From NCBI RefSeq assembly GCF_029626225.1, contig NZ_JARUBP010000001.1:5642001-5706000 (forward strand): 64,000 bases of DNA, written 5' to 3'. The notes under the pieces are model-generated. The model saw only the letters and a program-made list of their open reading frames with translations, searched no databases and was not told the origin of the DNA. How positions within the stretch are numbered: position 1 is the stretch's first letter; every line of letters starts with the position of its first letter. This DNA is from Asanoa sp. WMMD1127. GTDB taxonomy: Bacteria > Actinomycetota > Actinomycetes > Mycobacteriales > Micromonosporaceae. This document shows, one piece after another, positions 25,542 to 33,941 of this stretch. The translations under genes and the position numbers were made by a program.

Positions 25542-26396
25542 TCAGCCTTTGATCGCGCCGGCGGTCATTCCCTCGACGATGCGGCGGTTGAAGAACATGA
25601 ACATGATCAGGGGCGGAATCGTGATGAGGAGGATGTTCATGAACAGCAGGTTGTACTGCGACGTGAACTGGCTCGAGAAGTTGTAGAGCGTCAGCTGGAC
25701 GGTCGCGTTCTGCTCGCCGGGCAGGAAGTAGAGCGGGTTGACGAAGTCGTTGAAGACCGTGACCGACTGCACGACGATCACCGTGATCGCGACCGAGCGC
25801 AGCAGCGGGAAGATGACCCGGAAGAACAACCGGAAGGGCGACGCGCCGTCGATGATGGCGGCCTCGTCGAGCTCGCGGGGGATCCTGGCGATGAACGCGC
25901 GGAACAGCAGGATCGCGAACGAGATGCCGAACGCCACCTCGACCAGGATCAGGCCGGGCATCGTGCGGAACAGGCCCAGTCTCTGGAGCACCCAGATGGT
26001 GGGTACGACGGCCGGCGGGATGATGAGGCCCGACAGCACCAGGAAGTTGATGAGCACGTTCCAGCGGGACTTCCTGCGCTGCAACACATAGGCGACCATC
26101 GCGGCCAGCACCACCATGATGGCCACGCTCGCGACCGTCAGGATCGTGCTGTTGATGAACGCGATGATGAGCATGTAGTCACGGGCCTTTACCACGTCCA
26201 TGAAGTTCTGCACGACCTGGAAGTTCTCGGGCCAGGAGAAGTCCAGCAGCGCGGCCTGTTGCCGGTCCTTGACCGCGGTCAGGAGGATGAACGCGAACGG
26301 CACCAGGAAGACCACCATGGACAGCAGAATGGCCACGCCGCTGAGCCAGTAGTTCCGGCGGCGCGGGCGGCGACGGGTGGCGGCGGTCGCGGTCAC
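25542..26396 (-). CDS. Carbohydrate ABC transporter permease (MalG type) of the rhamnoside locus
   Basis: A 284-residue CUT1 inner-membrane permease with about six helices. The EAA loop is IPRELDEAAIIDGASPFRLF and the C-terminus is RRIVEGMTAGAIKG. It starts at GTG 26396, overlapping the partner permease by four bases. With 26393-27256 and the lipoprotein 27315-28640 it forms an importer controlled by the operator at 28670-28681. There is no cognate ATPase in the window. Confidence 0.92.
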   Translation of the reverse strand: MTATAATRRRPRRRNYWLSGVAILLSMVVFLVPFAFILLTAVKDRQQAALLDFSWPENFQVVQNFMDVVKARDYMLIIAFINSTILTVASVAIMVVLAAMVAYVLQRRKSRWNVLINFLVLSGLIIPPAVVPTIWVLQRLGLFRTMPGLILVEVAFGISFAILLFRAFIARIPRELDEAAIIDGASPFRLFFRVIFPLLRSVAITVIVVQSVTVFNDFVNPLYFLPGEQNATVQLTLYNFSSQFTSQYNLLFMNILLITIPPLIMFMFFNRRIVEGMTAGAIKG

Positions 26397-27256
26397 AGCT
26401 CGACCTCCTTGCGCGACAGGAACCAGTACAGCGGCAGGACGATGGCGGTGACCACCAGGAACAGGATCACGTTGCCCGCGGTGGAGAGGCCGTAGAAGCC
26501 GGCCTGGTACTGCTTGTAGATGACCGACGCGATGACGTCGGAGGTGAAGCCCGGGCCGCCCCGCGTCATCGCCCAGATGAGGTCGAACGAGCGCAGGCCG
26601 CCGATCAGCGACAGGATGACGACCGTCACCGTGGCGGGTCGGGCCAGCGGCAGGATGATGCGGAAGAAGCTGGCCGTGGAGCTGGCGCCGTCGACGCGGG
26701 CGGCCTCGAAGTACTCCTGCGGGATCGAGACGATGCCGGCGATGTAGATGAGGGTCGCCAGCCCGACGCCCTTCCAGACGTCGACCAGCGCCACCGACAG
26801 CAGCGCGTAGTCCGGATCCGTGAGCCAGCCCGGCCCGGAGATGCCGAGCACGCCGAGCGACTCGTTGATGAGGCCGCGCTCGGGGTTCATCAGCACCGTG
26901 AACGTCAGGCCCACGCCGATCGTGCTGACGAGCACCGGGAAGAAGACCACCGAGCGCAGGTAGCCGCGGCCGATGATCTGCGAGGTGAGCAGCACGGCCA
27001 GCAGCATCCCGAGGACCACCTTGAGGCCCGAGGTGACCACCGCGTAGACCAGCGTGTGCGTCAGGCCGGAGACCAGCGCGGGCTCGCGGAAGAAGTTCAC
27101 GAAGTTCTCGAAGCCGATGAAGTGCGAGTCGAAGATGGTCCAGCGGGTGAGGCTGAAGTAGAACGACGCGAACGTCGGCACGAGGAACAGCACGCCGTAG
27201 ATGAGCGCGGCGGGCAGATAGAACCAGGACGGGTACGGGCTGCGTCGCGTCGTCAT
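26393..27256 (-). CDS. Carbohydrate ABC transporter permease (MalF type) of the rhamnoside locus
   Basis: A 287-residue CUT1 permease. The first helix is WFYLPAALIYGVLFLVPTF, the EAA loop is IPQEYFEAARVDGASSTASF, and the gene ends with WFLSRKEVEL. ATG at 27256 is 58 bases after the stop of the binding-protein gene. An 11-bp-stem hairpin lies in that gap, so it probably receives less transcript than the binding protein. It overlaps the second permease by four bases. Confidence 0.92.
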   Translation of the reverse strand: MTTRRSPYPSWFYLPAALIYGVLFLVPTFASFYFSLTRWTIFDSHFIGFENFVNFFREPALVSGLTHTLVYAVVTSGLKVVLGMLLAVLLTSQIIGRGYLRSVVFFPVLVSTIGVGLTFTVLMNPERGLINESLGVLGISGPGWLTDPDYALLSVALVDVWKGVGLATLIYIAGIVSIPQEYFEAARVDGASSTASFFRIILPLARPATVTVVILSLIGGLRSFDLIWAMTRGGPGFTSDVIASVIYKQYQAGFYGLSTAGNVILFLVVTAIVLPLYWFLSRKEVEL

Positions 27257-27279
27257 CGCACGGCCTCTCGTACGTGGGC

Positions 27280-27306
27280 GCCGCGGCCCCGGACAGGGGC
27301 CGCGGC
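27280..27306 (-). promoter_or_regulatory. Intercistronic hairpin between binding protein and permease genes
   Basis: GCCGCGGCCCC (27280-27290) and GGGGCCGCGGC (27296-27306) form an 11-bp perfect stem with a five-base loop, 8 bases after the binding-protein stop and 23 bases before the permease start. Such hairpins in sugar ABC operons commonly stabilise the upstream message or act as partial terminators so that binding protein outnumbers permease. Function here is inferred. Confidence 0.6.
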
Positions 27307-27314
27307 GGCCATCT

Positions 27315-28640
27315 CTACCAGCCCGGCAACCCGAGCTGCTGGGCCTGCTTCTCGACGTCCCGGTCGTACAGCGTGGCGCCGTCGGCCGCCTTGCGGATGC
27401 CGGAACCGACCTCCACGCAGATCTGCTCGAGCGAGGGACCCTTCACCGGCGACAGGAACTCCAACGCCAGGCTGGACCCGCCCTGCCGGTCGATGTAGGG
27501 CTGCATGTCCTTGATCGACTGCGGCACGTCGGAGGGCAGCGTACATCCCTTGACCGCGAACGGGCCGGTCGGCGGCGAGGCCTTGGCCTGCGAGGCGCAG
27601 CCGTCGGGGCTCGCGATGAAGGCCAGCAGCTTCTTGGCCGCGTCGAGCTTGGCGCCGCTCGTCGAGGTCGGGATGTAGGCGCCGCCCGGCGCCCAGACGG
27701 TCAGGCCGTTGGTGGCGGCGTCGTCGCCGGGGAGGGCGAACAGGCCGACGTCGTCGACCTTGTCGGCGTTGTTGATGGCGATGTTGGCGACGGCCGCGGT
27801 CAGCATCGGGTAGTGCGCGCCCTCACCGAGCGCGATCATCCGCTGGCCGTCCTCGTATTTCGCCGACGCGAAGTCCTTGTTGAGGTAGCCGGCGTCGTGC
27901 ACCTCCTGCAGGTGCTGGAAGCCCTTCAGCGCCGCAGGGGAGGTGGCGTACTTGACCTGGTTCTTGGTGTATTTGTCGGCGAACGACGGGTCGGCGGCCG
28001 AGACGTTGTGGAAGTCGCCGAGGATGAACAGCTGCGAGGTCCAGGTCTCCTGGTAGGTCTGGATGACCGGGGCGACCTTGCCGGCGGCCTTGATCTTCGC
28101 GTTGTTGGCCATGAACTCGGCCCAGGTCTTGGGCACCTGCAGGCCGAGGTCCTCGTAGACCTTGCGGTTGTAGAGCACCGCGCCGCCCATGAACGTGCCG
28201 AACGGCGCGCCGAACACCTTGCCGCCGCTGGACACCGTGGTCTTGAAGTTGTCGTCGAGCTGGCCGACGTAGGGCTGGTCGTCGAGCGCGACCAGGTTCT
28301 GCTCGGGCTTGAGGGCCTGGAACAGCGAGCCGGAGTTGTAGAAGAAGACGTCGCTCATGTCGCCGGTGGACAGCCGGGTCTTGACGATGTTGTCGCCCTC
28401 GGTGCCCTGCGGCCGGGTCTCGACCTTGACGGTGATGTCCGGGTTCTTCGCGCCGAAGTCCTTGACGACCTGCTCGGCCGTCTTCACGGTGGCTTCGGCG
28501 TTGTCGACCAGGAGCGAGATGGCGGTCTTGCCGCCTTCCTCGCTGGAGCCGAGGCTCCCGGCACTGCACGCGGTGAGCGCCACGGCGCTCGCCACGGCGG
28601 CCGCGAACGCACCCAGGCGCCGCGGCGGGACGTCGAACAT
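27315..28640 (-). CDS. Extracellular sugar-binding lipoprotein of the rhamnoside-locus ABC transporter
   Basis: A 441-residue family 1 solute-binding lipoprotein. ATG 28640 has AGGAGG upstream. The signal runs to the lipobox LTAC with cysteine at residue 25, then a Ser/Gly linker. Later segments are FFYNSGSLFQALKPEQ, PFGTFMGGAVLYNRKVYEDL and LGEGAHYPML, in keeping with CUT1 binding proteins. A TGAATCGTTTCA operator is 29 bases upstream of the start, placing it under the rhamnose-type LacI regulator. Ligand is likely a rhamnose-containing oligosaccharide or glycoside released from plant material; this is inference from neighbours. Confidence 0.92.
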   Translation of the reverse strand: MFDVPPRRLGAFAAAVASAVALTACSAGSLGSSEEGGKTAISLLVDNAEATVKTAEQVVKDFGAKNPDITVKVETRPQGTEGDNIVKTRLSTGDMSDVFFYNSGSLFQALKPEQNLVALDDQPYVGQLDDNFKTTVSSGGKVFGAPFGTFMGGAVLYNRKVYEDLGLQVPKTWAEFMANNAKIKAAGKVAPVIQTYQETWTSQLFILGDFHNVSAADPSFADKYTKNQVKYATSPAALKGFQHLQEVHDAGYLNKDFASAKYEDGQRMIALGEGAHYPMLTAAVANIAINNADKVDDVGLFALPGDDAATNGLTVWAPGGAYIPTSTSGAKLDAAKKLLAFIASPDGCASQAKASPPTGPFAVKGCTLPSDVPQSIKDMQPYIDRQGGSSLALEFLSPVKGPSLEQICVEVGSGIRKAADGATLYDRDVEKQAQQLGLPGW

Positions 28641-28669
28641 GGCCGTACCTCCTATGTGGTTGTGGTGTA

Positions 28670-28681
28670 TGAATCGTTTCA
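28670..28681. promoter_or_regulatory. LacI-family operator at the binding-protein gene
   Basis: TGAATCGTTTCA, a 12-bp palindrome with one asymmetric pair, is 29 bases upstream of the binding-protein ATG. It is intermediate between TGAATCGATTCA (rhamnosidase) and TGAAACGTTTCA (rhaI), supporting a single regulator for all three promoters. Confidence 0.78.
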
Positions 28682-28738
28682 GTGAAAGTAACCAGACCTT
28701 AACGGGAGCATCCATCGCGGTCAACCCCCGCATGCCGC

Positions 28739-31540
28739 TCAGCCGAGCAGCGCCACCAGCCGCGCACGGAACGTCTCGGCCTGCGGCGCGAGCCCGGCCG
28801 GGGCCAGCGCCTCGGCGATCTCCCGCGCCGGCGCGTCGAGGTAGGCCAGGGTCCGCGCGGCCGCGTCGCGGTCGTCGTGCGTGACGTCGAGCTCCGCCGC
28901 CAGCGCCACCACCGAGGCCCACGTCGGCTCGTGGTCGAGCACGTCGCGCACGGTCGGGTCGCCGGGCATGGCGGGAACGCTCGGGTACGGGTCGGCGCAG
29001 TCGAACTCGTGGCTGCCGTGGCCGACCTCGACCGGGTCGCTGCCGTCCGGCAGGTGCACGGTCGCCGTGCTGCCCACCGGCACCCGCACCGACAGGGCGA
29101 ACCGGCCGCCGGCCCGGGTCCAGGAGACCGCGGCCTCGCCGTAGGGAGTGAGGTGGCGGGCGGCGGCCGAGGTCAGCACCGGGCCGGGCAGCGGGCGCAC
29201 GACCAGGCTCCGGTAGCCCGGCGCGGCCGGCGCGAGCCCCGCGACCGTGCGGTGCAGCCAGTCCGCGACGGCCCCGAGCGCGTAGTGGTTGAACGAGGTC
29301 ATCTCGCCCGGGTTGATCCGGCCGTCCGGGAGCATGCTGTCCCACCGTTCCCAGACCGTCGTCGCGCCCATCGTGACCGCGTAGAGCCACGACGGCACGC
29401 CGGTCTGCAGCAGCAGCCGGTGCGCCACGTCGCCCGCGCCCGCCGAGGTCAGCGCGTCCGCGATCAGCGGCGTGCCGACGAAGCCCGTGCTGATCCGGAA
29501 GCCGGAGGTACGCACGAGGTCGGCCAGCCGGCGGCCGGCGCCGGCCCGCTCCCGCTCGCCGGGCAGCAGCGCCCACTCGAGCGCGAGCGCGTAGACCGTC
29601 TGGGCGTCGCTGATCACGCGACCGCCGGCGGTGACGTACTCACGGGCGAAGGCGTCCCGGGTACGCGCGGCCAGGTCGGCGTAGTGCGCTCGCGTGTCCT
29701 CGTCGCCCAGCACGGCGGCGGCCGACGCGACGATCTCGGCCGAGCGGGCCAGGTGCGCGGTCGCGATGACGTCCGGGTCGGCCTTCGCGGCGGCCGGGGC
29801 CTCCGGCGGGGCGGTCGGGTCGAGCCAGTCGCCGAACTGGAAACCGCCGGTCCACAGGCAGTCCTTGCCGGCGAGCGCGGCCATCCGGTCGACCCACGCC
29901 CGCATGCTGGGCAGCTGGGTCGCGAGGATGCCGGCGTCGCCGGTGCGCTGGTAGACCACCCAGGGCACGACGGTCGCCGCGTCCCCCCAGGCGGCCGCGG
30001 CCGCGCGCTCGGTGTGCAGCACGTCCGGGACGACGAACGGCACGGAGCCGTCGGGGTACTGCTCGGCCGCGAGGTCGGCCAGCCAGGTGGTGAGGAAGCC
30101 GGCCGCGTCGAACAGGAACGTCGCCGTCGGCGCGAACACCTGGATGTCGCCGGTCCAGCCGAGCCGCTCGTCGCGCTGCGGGCAGTCGGTGGGCACGTCG
30201 AGGAAGTTGCCGCGGGCGCTCCACACCACGTTGTCGTGGAACCGGTTGAGCAGCGGGTGCGACGACTCGAACCAGCCCGTGCGGCGCAGGTCGGTGCCGA
30301 CGACGACCGCCTCGACGTCGTCCGCGCGCAGGTCGGCCACCCCGCTGACCTCGGCGTAGCGGAAGCCGTGGAAGGTGAAGACCGGCTCCAGCGTGACCTC
30401 GTCGGGACCGGCCAGGACGTACGCGTCGGTGGCCTTGGCGGTCTTGAGCGGGCGCACGCCGAGCTCGCCGTCCTCGAGCACCTCGGCGTGCCGGACCGTC
30501 ACCTCGCTGCCGGCGGCCAGCCCGCGGGCGCGCAGCCGGACCCAGCCGACCAGGTTCTGGCCGAAGTCGACCAGCGTGCGGCCGGACGGCGAGGTGGTGA
30601 CCGCGACCGCCGGCAGCACCTCGGTGACCCGCACCGGCGGACCCTCGGGCGCGACGAGCCGGCCCAGGTCGGCGTCGAGCACGTCGACGGGGTCGGTCGT
30701 CTCGGCCGGTCGGGCCGGGCGGCGCAGGTCGGTGCGCTGGCCGTCGTAGTTGTCGTCGGCGACGATGTCCGTCTCGCCGGCCGCCCAGCTCTCGTCGGTG
30801 GCCAGCCGGTGGGTCCGCCCGTCGGCGGTGGTCACCTCGAGCTGGGCCAGCAGGGCGAGGCGGTCGCCGTAGAGGGCGCGGCCGCCGCGGAAGCCGAGCC
30901 GGCCGCGGAACCAGCCGTTGCCGAGCGCCACGTCGAGCGTGTTGGCCCCGGACCGGACCAGCTCGGTCACGTCGTGCGCCCGGTAGCGCAGCCGGTGGGG
31001 ATAGCTCGTCCAGCCCGGGGCGAGCTCGTCGTCGCCTACCCGCTCGCCGTTGAGCTCGGCGCGGTGCAGGCCGTGGCTGGTCACGTAGAGCCGGGCTTTG
31101 GTGACCTCGCCGGGCACGTCGAGCCGGCCGCGCAGCAGCGGCGCGGGCGCGCCCGGGGCGCCGAGCGTGCGCGGGCTGACGAACCGGGCGGTCCAGTCGG
31201 CCGGGTCGAACAGGCCGCCCTCGGCCCGCGCCGGTGGGCTCCAGTCGGTCCAGTCCCCGCCGGCGTCGCGGACCCGGACGCGGACCGTGACCCGCTGGCG
31301 CGAGGCGATCGGGGCGGCCGGCCACGGGACCAGGACCTGCTCGGCCGACTCGACCAGGTGGGTCGTGGGCGATCCATCGTCGACGGTGATCTCGAGCTCG
31401 TAGGCGGCGGCCGTGAAGCCGGCCGGCGCGTGGGGGATCTGCCAGGAGAGGCGGGGGGTGCGGCTCGGCACGGCGAGGACGGCGCCGGCGTCGGTGCGGT
31501 GGTCGAACCGGACGGGGGTGGGGGCGGCGGGGCGGACCAT
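28739..31540 (-). CDS. Alpha-L-rhamnosidase (GH78)
   Basis: A 933-residue enzyme that hydrolyses terminal alpha-L-rhamnose from glycosides. ATG at 31540 is preferred over an in-frame TTG at 31552 because GGGAG lies five bases before it. N-terminal beta-sandwich domains (ARLYVTSHGLHRAELNGERV, ALGNGWFRGRLGF) precede the (alpha/alpha)6 catalytic domain. The GH78 signature DCPQRDERLGWTGDIQVF lies around residues 430-450, and the later FGDWLDP, SFNHYALGAVADWLHR and GYRSLVVRPLPG segments match the family. There is no signal peptide, so it acts on imported glycosides. An operator identical to the 6076 site lies just upstream at 31562-31573. Confidence 0.95.
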   Translation of the reverse strand: MVRPAAPTPVRFDHRTDAGAVLAVPSRTPRLSWQIPHAPAGFTAAAYELEITVDDGSPTTHLVESAEQVLVPWPAAPIASRQRVTVRVRVRDAGGDWTDWSPPARAEGGLFDPADWTARFVSPRTLGAPGAPAPLLRGRLDVPGEVTKARLYVTSHGLHRAELNGERVGDDELAPGWTSYPHRLRYRAHDVTELVRSGANTLDVALGNGWFRGRLGFRGGRALYGDRLALLAQLEVTTADGRTHRLATDESWAAGETDIVADDNYDGQRTDLRRPARPAETTDPVDVLDADLGRLVAPEGPPVRVTEVLPAVAVTTSPSGRTLVDFGQNLVGWVRLRARGLAAGSEVTVRHAEVLEDGELGVRPLKTAKATDAYVLAGPDEVTLEPVFTFHGFRYAEVSGVADLRADDVEAVVVGTDLRRTGWFESSHPLLNRFHDNVVWSARGNFLDVPTDCPQRDERLGWTGDIQVFAPTATFLFDAAGFLTTWLADLAAEQYPDGSVPFVVPDVLHTERAAAAAWGDAATVVPWVVYQRTGDAGILATQLPSMRAWVDRMAALAGKDCLWTGGFQFGDWLDPTAPPEAPAAAKADPDVIATAHLARSAEIVASAAAVLGDEDTRAHYADLAARTRDAFAREYVTAGGRVISDAQTVYALALEWALLPGERERAGAGRRLADLVRTSGFRISTGFVGTPLIADALTSAGAGDVAHRLLLQTGVPSWLYAVTMGATTVWERWDSMLPDGRINPGEMTSFNHYALGAVADWLHRTVAGLAPAAPGYRSLVVRPLPGPVLTSAAARHLTPYGEAAVSWTRAGGRFALSVRVPVGSTATVHLPDGSDPVEVGHGSHEFDCADPYPSVPAMPGDPTVRDVLDHEPTWASVVALAAELDVTHDDRDAAARTLAYLDAPAREIAEALAPAGLAPQAETFRARLVALLG

Positions 31541-31561
31541 CGTTGCTCCCAAGATCTCTCG

Positions 31562-31573
31562 TGAATCGATTCA
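31562..31573. promoter_or_regulatory. LacI-family operator at the rhamnosidase gene
   Basis: TGAATCGATTCA, a perfect palindrome, 21 bases upstream of the rhamnosidase ATG on the minus strand. Its position around the expected transcription start fits steric repression. Confidence 0.8.
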
Positions 31574-31678
31574 AGAATGCCCATCCTCGGCGCGCCGCCG
31601 CGGTCCGTCAACCCCCGAGGTTCGCCGAGCCGGTGGGGTTGACCCATCGAGCGATGTGGTTCTAGCCTGGCGGGCGCA

Positions 31679-31691
31679 TTGAATCGTTCAA
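31679..31691. promoter_or_regulatory. Odd-length variant operator before the GH3 pair
   Basis: TTGAATCGTTCAA is a palindrome around a central C, like the other LacI-type sites but one base shorter in the middle (TGAATCGTTCA). It is 30 bases upstream of the secreted GH3 gene. LacI dimers normally need the even-length centre, so this may be a weakened or lost site, or one for a different protein. Confidence 0.45.
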
Positions 31692-31721
31692 AGCCGCACC
31701 GTCCCTCCGGGAGGCTGACCG

Positions 31722-33941
31722 ATGCATCTCCGACCCACCGCGCGCCGCCTCGCCCTCGCGCTGGCCGCCGTCCTCGCGCTGCCCGCGGCGCAACTCGTGC
31801 CCGCGCCGGCGGCCGCCGACACCGACTGCGCCCGGGTCCCGTGGATGAACACCCACAGGTCGCCGGAGCAGCGGGCCCGCGCCCTGCTCGCGGCCTCGAC
31901 GCTCGACCAGAGGCTGCGCTGGCTCGACGAGCAGTCCGCCAACAACCCCGCGCAGACGACGTTCACCACCGCGCGGCCCCGCGAGGTGCCGCCCGACCAG
32001 TTCACCCCGGTCACGTTCACGATGCCGGCGCAGGTGCCCTGCACGCCGACGATCCAGTACACCGACGCGCCGTCGGCCATCGCCGGCGCCGGGGCGGGCG
32101 TCACGGTGTTCCCCGCCAACGTCTCGCTGTCGGCGTCGTGGGACACCGCGCTGGCCCGCGCGAAGGGCGTCGCCATGGGCCACGAGGCCTGGCGCAAGCA
32201 GCGCAACGTGCTGCTGGGCCCGGGCATCGCCAGCGGGCGGGACCCGCGCAGCGGCCGCACCTCGGAGTATCTCGGCGAGGACCCGGTGCTCTCCGGCCTC
32301 ATGGCCGCCGCCTACAGCCGGGGCGTGGGCGCCAACCCGGCCGAGCCGGTGGAGTCGGTGCTCAAGCACTTCGTGGCCAACGAGCAGGAGATCGACCGCA
32401 ACAACAGCTCGTCCAACGTGGACGGCCGCACGCTGCGGGAGATCTACACCCTGCCCTACGAGATCGCGATCGACCGCGGCGACGTCGGCGGCGTGATGTG
32501 CTCCTACAACCAGGTCAACCACGCCTGGGCCTGCGGGAGCCGCCAGCTGCTGGACCGGATCCTCAAGCGGGAGATCGGCTTCGACGGCTGGACGGTCAGC
32601 GACTTCGGCGCCCGCCACTCGCTGGCCGACGACCCGCCGTCGCTGCGGGCCGGCCTCGACCAGGAGCTCAACGCCTGGCGCTACTGGACGCCGATGGCCA
32701 TCAAGGACCTGATCGCCCAGGGGACGCTGCGGGTCGCCGACGTCGACGAGGCCGCCTACCGGATCGTCCGGGCGCACATCGCCGCCGGGCTGTTCGACGT
32801 GCCGCGGATCGCCGCGCCCGACGCGGACGTCTCGACGCCGGCCAGCGTGGCGCTGGCGAAGACCCTGGCCGAACGCGGGGCGGTGCTGCTCAAGAACGAC
32901 GGCGCGTTGCCGCTGGCCGCGAGCGCGCGGCGGATCGCGGTGATCGGCCCGACCGCAGCCAACACCCCGGCCACCGGCGACGTCGACGCGTCCAGCGTCT
33001 GCCTGCACACCGCGCCCAACATCCCGTGCACGGCCGCCGCGCCGCTCGACGCGATCACCGCCCGGGCGCCCGGAACGGTCGCCTACGCCGACGGCAGCGA
33101 CGTGGCCGCCGCGGTGGCGACCGCGGCCGCGGCCGACGTGGCGGTGGTGTTCGGCTACTACCAGGAGGGCGAGTTCGCCGACCGGCCGAACATCGCGCTC
33201 GACGGCAACGGCGACGCGCTGATCGAAGCGGTCGCGGCGGCCAACCCGAACACCGTGGTCGTGCTGCAGACCGGCGGCCCGGTCACCATGCCGTGGCTCG
33301 ACGACGTCAAGGGCGTGCTCGAGGTCTGGTACGCCGGCGAGCAGGTCGGCCCGGCGACCGCCGCCCTGCTCTTCGGCGACGCGGCGCCGAGCGGCAAGCT
33401 GACCCACTCGTTCCCGCGCAGCGAGGCCGACCTGCCGACCGCCGGCCACCCCGACCGCTACCCGGGCGTGTTCGTCGACGGCTCGACCGTGCGCCAGGTC
33501 GACTACAGCGAGGGACTCGAGGTCGGCTACCGCTGGTACGCCGCGCAGGGTGTCGCCCCGCTGTTCCCGTTCGGCCACGGGCTGACGTACACCTCGTTCG
33601 CCTATCGCGATCTGCGGGTCGAGAGCGGGCGCGACGGGTTGCGGGTGCGGTTCCGGCTGACCAACACCGGGCAGCGGGCCGGCACCGAGACCGCACAGGC
33701 CTATGTGGAGCTTCCCGCCGCGGCCGGGGAACCGGCGAAGCGGCTGCTCGGCTGGCAGCGGGTCACCCTCGCGCCCGGCCGCTCCACCACCGTCGAGATC
33801 CGGCTCAGCGCGGCCGACCTGGCCGACCTGCACCTGCTGCAGCACTGGGACGGCCGGTGGACCACCGCGAAGGGGCGCTACACGGTCACCGTCGGCGGGT
33901 CGTTCGACACCGCGCTCAGCGACCGGTTCACTCTCCGGTGA
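31722..33941 (+). CDS. Secreted glycoside hydrolase family 3 (beta-glucosidase-type)
   Basis: A 739-residue exported GH3 enzyme. ATG 31722 has GGGAGG upstream and opens a signal peptide (RRLALALAAVLALPAA, cleavage near PAAA). The N-terminal GH3 barrel holds LKHFVANEQEIDRN and the nucleophile region WTVSDFGARH (Asp about 294). The C-terminal sandwich has LAERGAVLLKNDGALPL, GYYQEGEFADRPNIAL and FPFGHGLTYTSFAY, then a fibronectin III-like end. Such enzymes remove beta-linked glucose or related sugars from plant glycosides outside the cell. Its stop overlaps the next GH3 start (GTGA), so the two are coupled. Confidence 0.93.
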   Translation: MHLRPTARRLALALAAVLALPAAQLVPAPAAADTDCARVPWMNTHRSPEQRARALLAASTLDQRLRWLDEQSANNPAQTTFTTARPREVPPDQFTPVTFTMPAQVPCTPTIQYTDAPSAIAGAGAGVTVFPANVSLSASWDTALARAKGVAMGHEAWRKQRNVLLGPGIASGRDPRSGRTSEYLGEDPVLSGLMAAAYSRGVGANPAEPVESVLKHFVANEQEIDRNNSSSNVDGRTLREIYTLPYEIAIDRGDVGGVMCSYNQVNHAWACGSRQLLDRILKREIGFDGWTVSDFGARHSLADDPPSLRAGLDQELNAWRYWTPMAIKDLIAQGTLRVADVDEAAYRIVRAHIAAGLFDVPRIAAPDADVSTPASVALAKTLAERGAVLLKNDGALPLAASARRIAVIGPTAANTPATGDVDASSVCLHTAPNIPCTAAAPLDAITARAPGTVAYADGSDVAAAVATAAAADVAVVFGYYQEGEFADRPNIALDGNGDALIEAVAAANPNTVVVLQTGGPVTMPWLDDVKGVLEVWYAGEQVGPATAALLFGDAAPSGKLTHSFPRSEADLPTAGHPDRYPGVFVDGSTVRQVDYSEGLEVGYRWYAAQGVAPLFPFGHGLTYTSFAYRDLRVESGRDGLRVRFRLTNTGQRAGTETAQAYVELPAAAGEPAKRLLGWQRVTLAPGRSTTVEIRLSAADLADLHLLQHWDGRWTTAKGRYTVTVGGSFDTALSDRFTLR

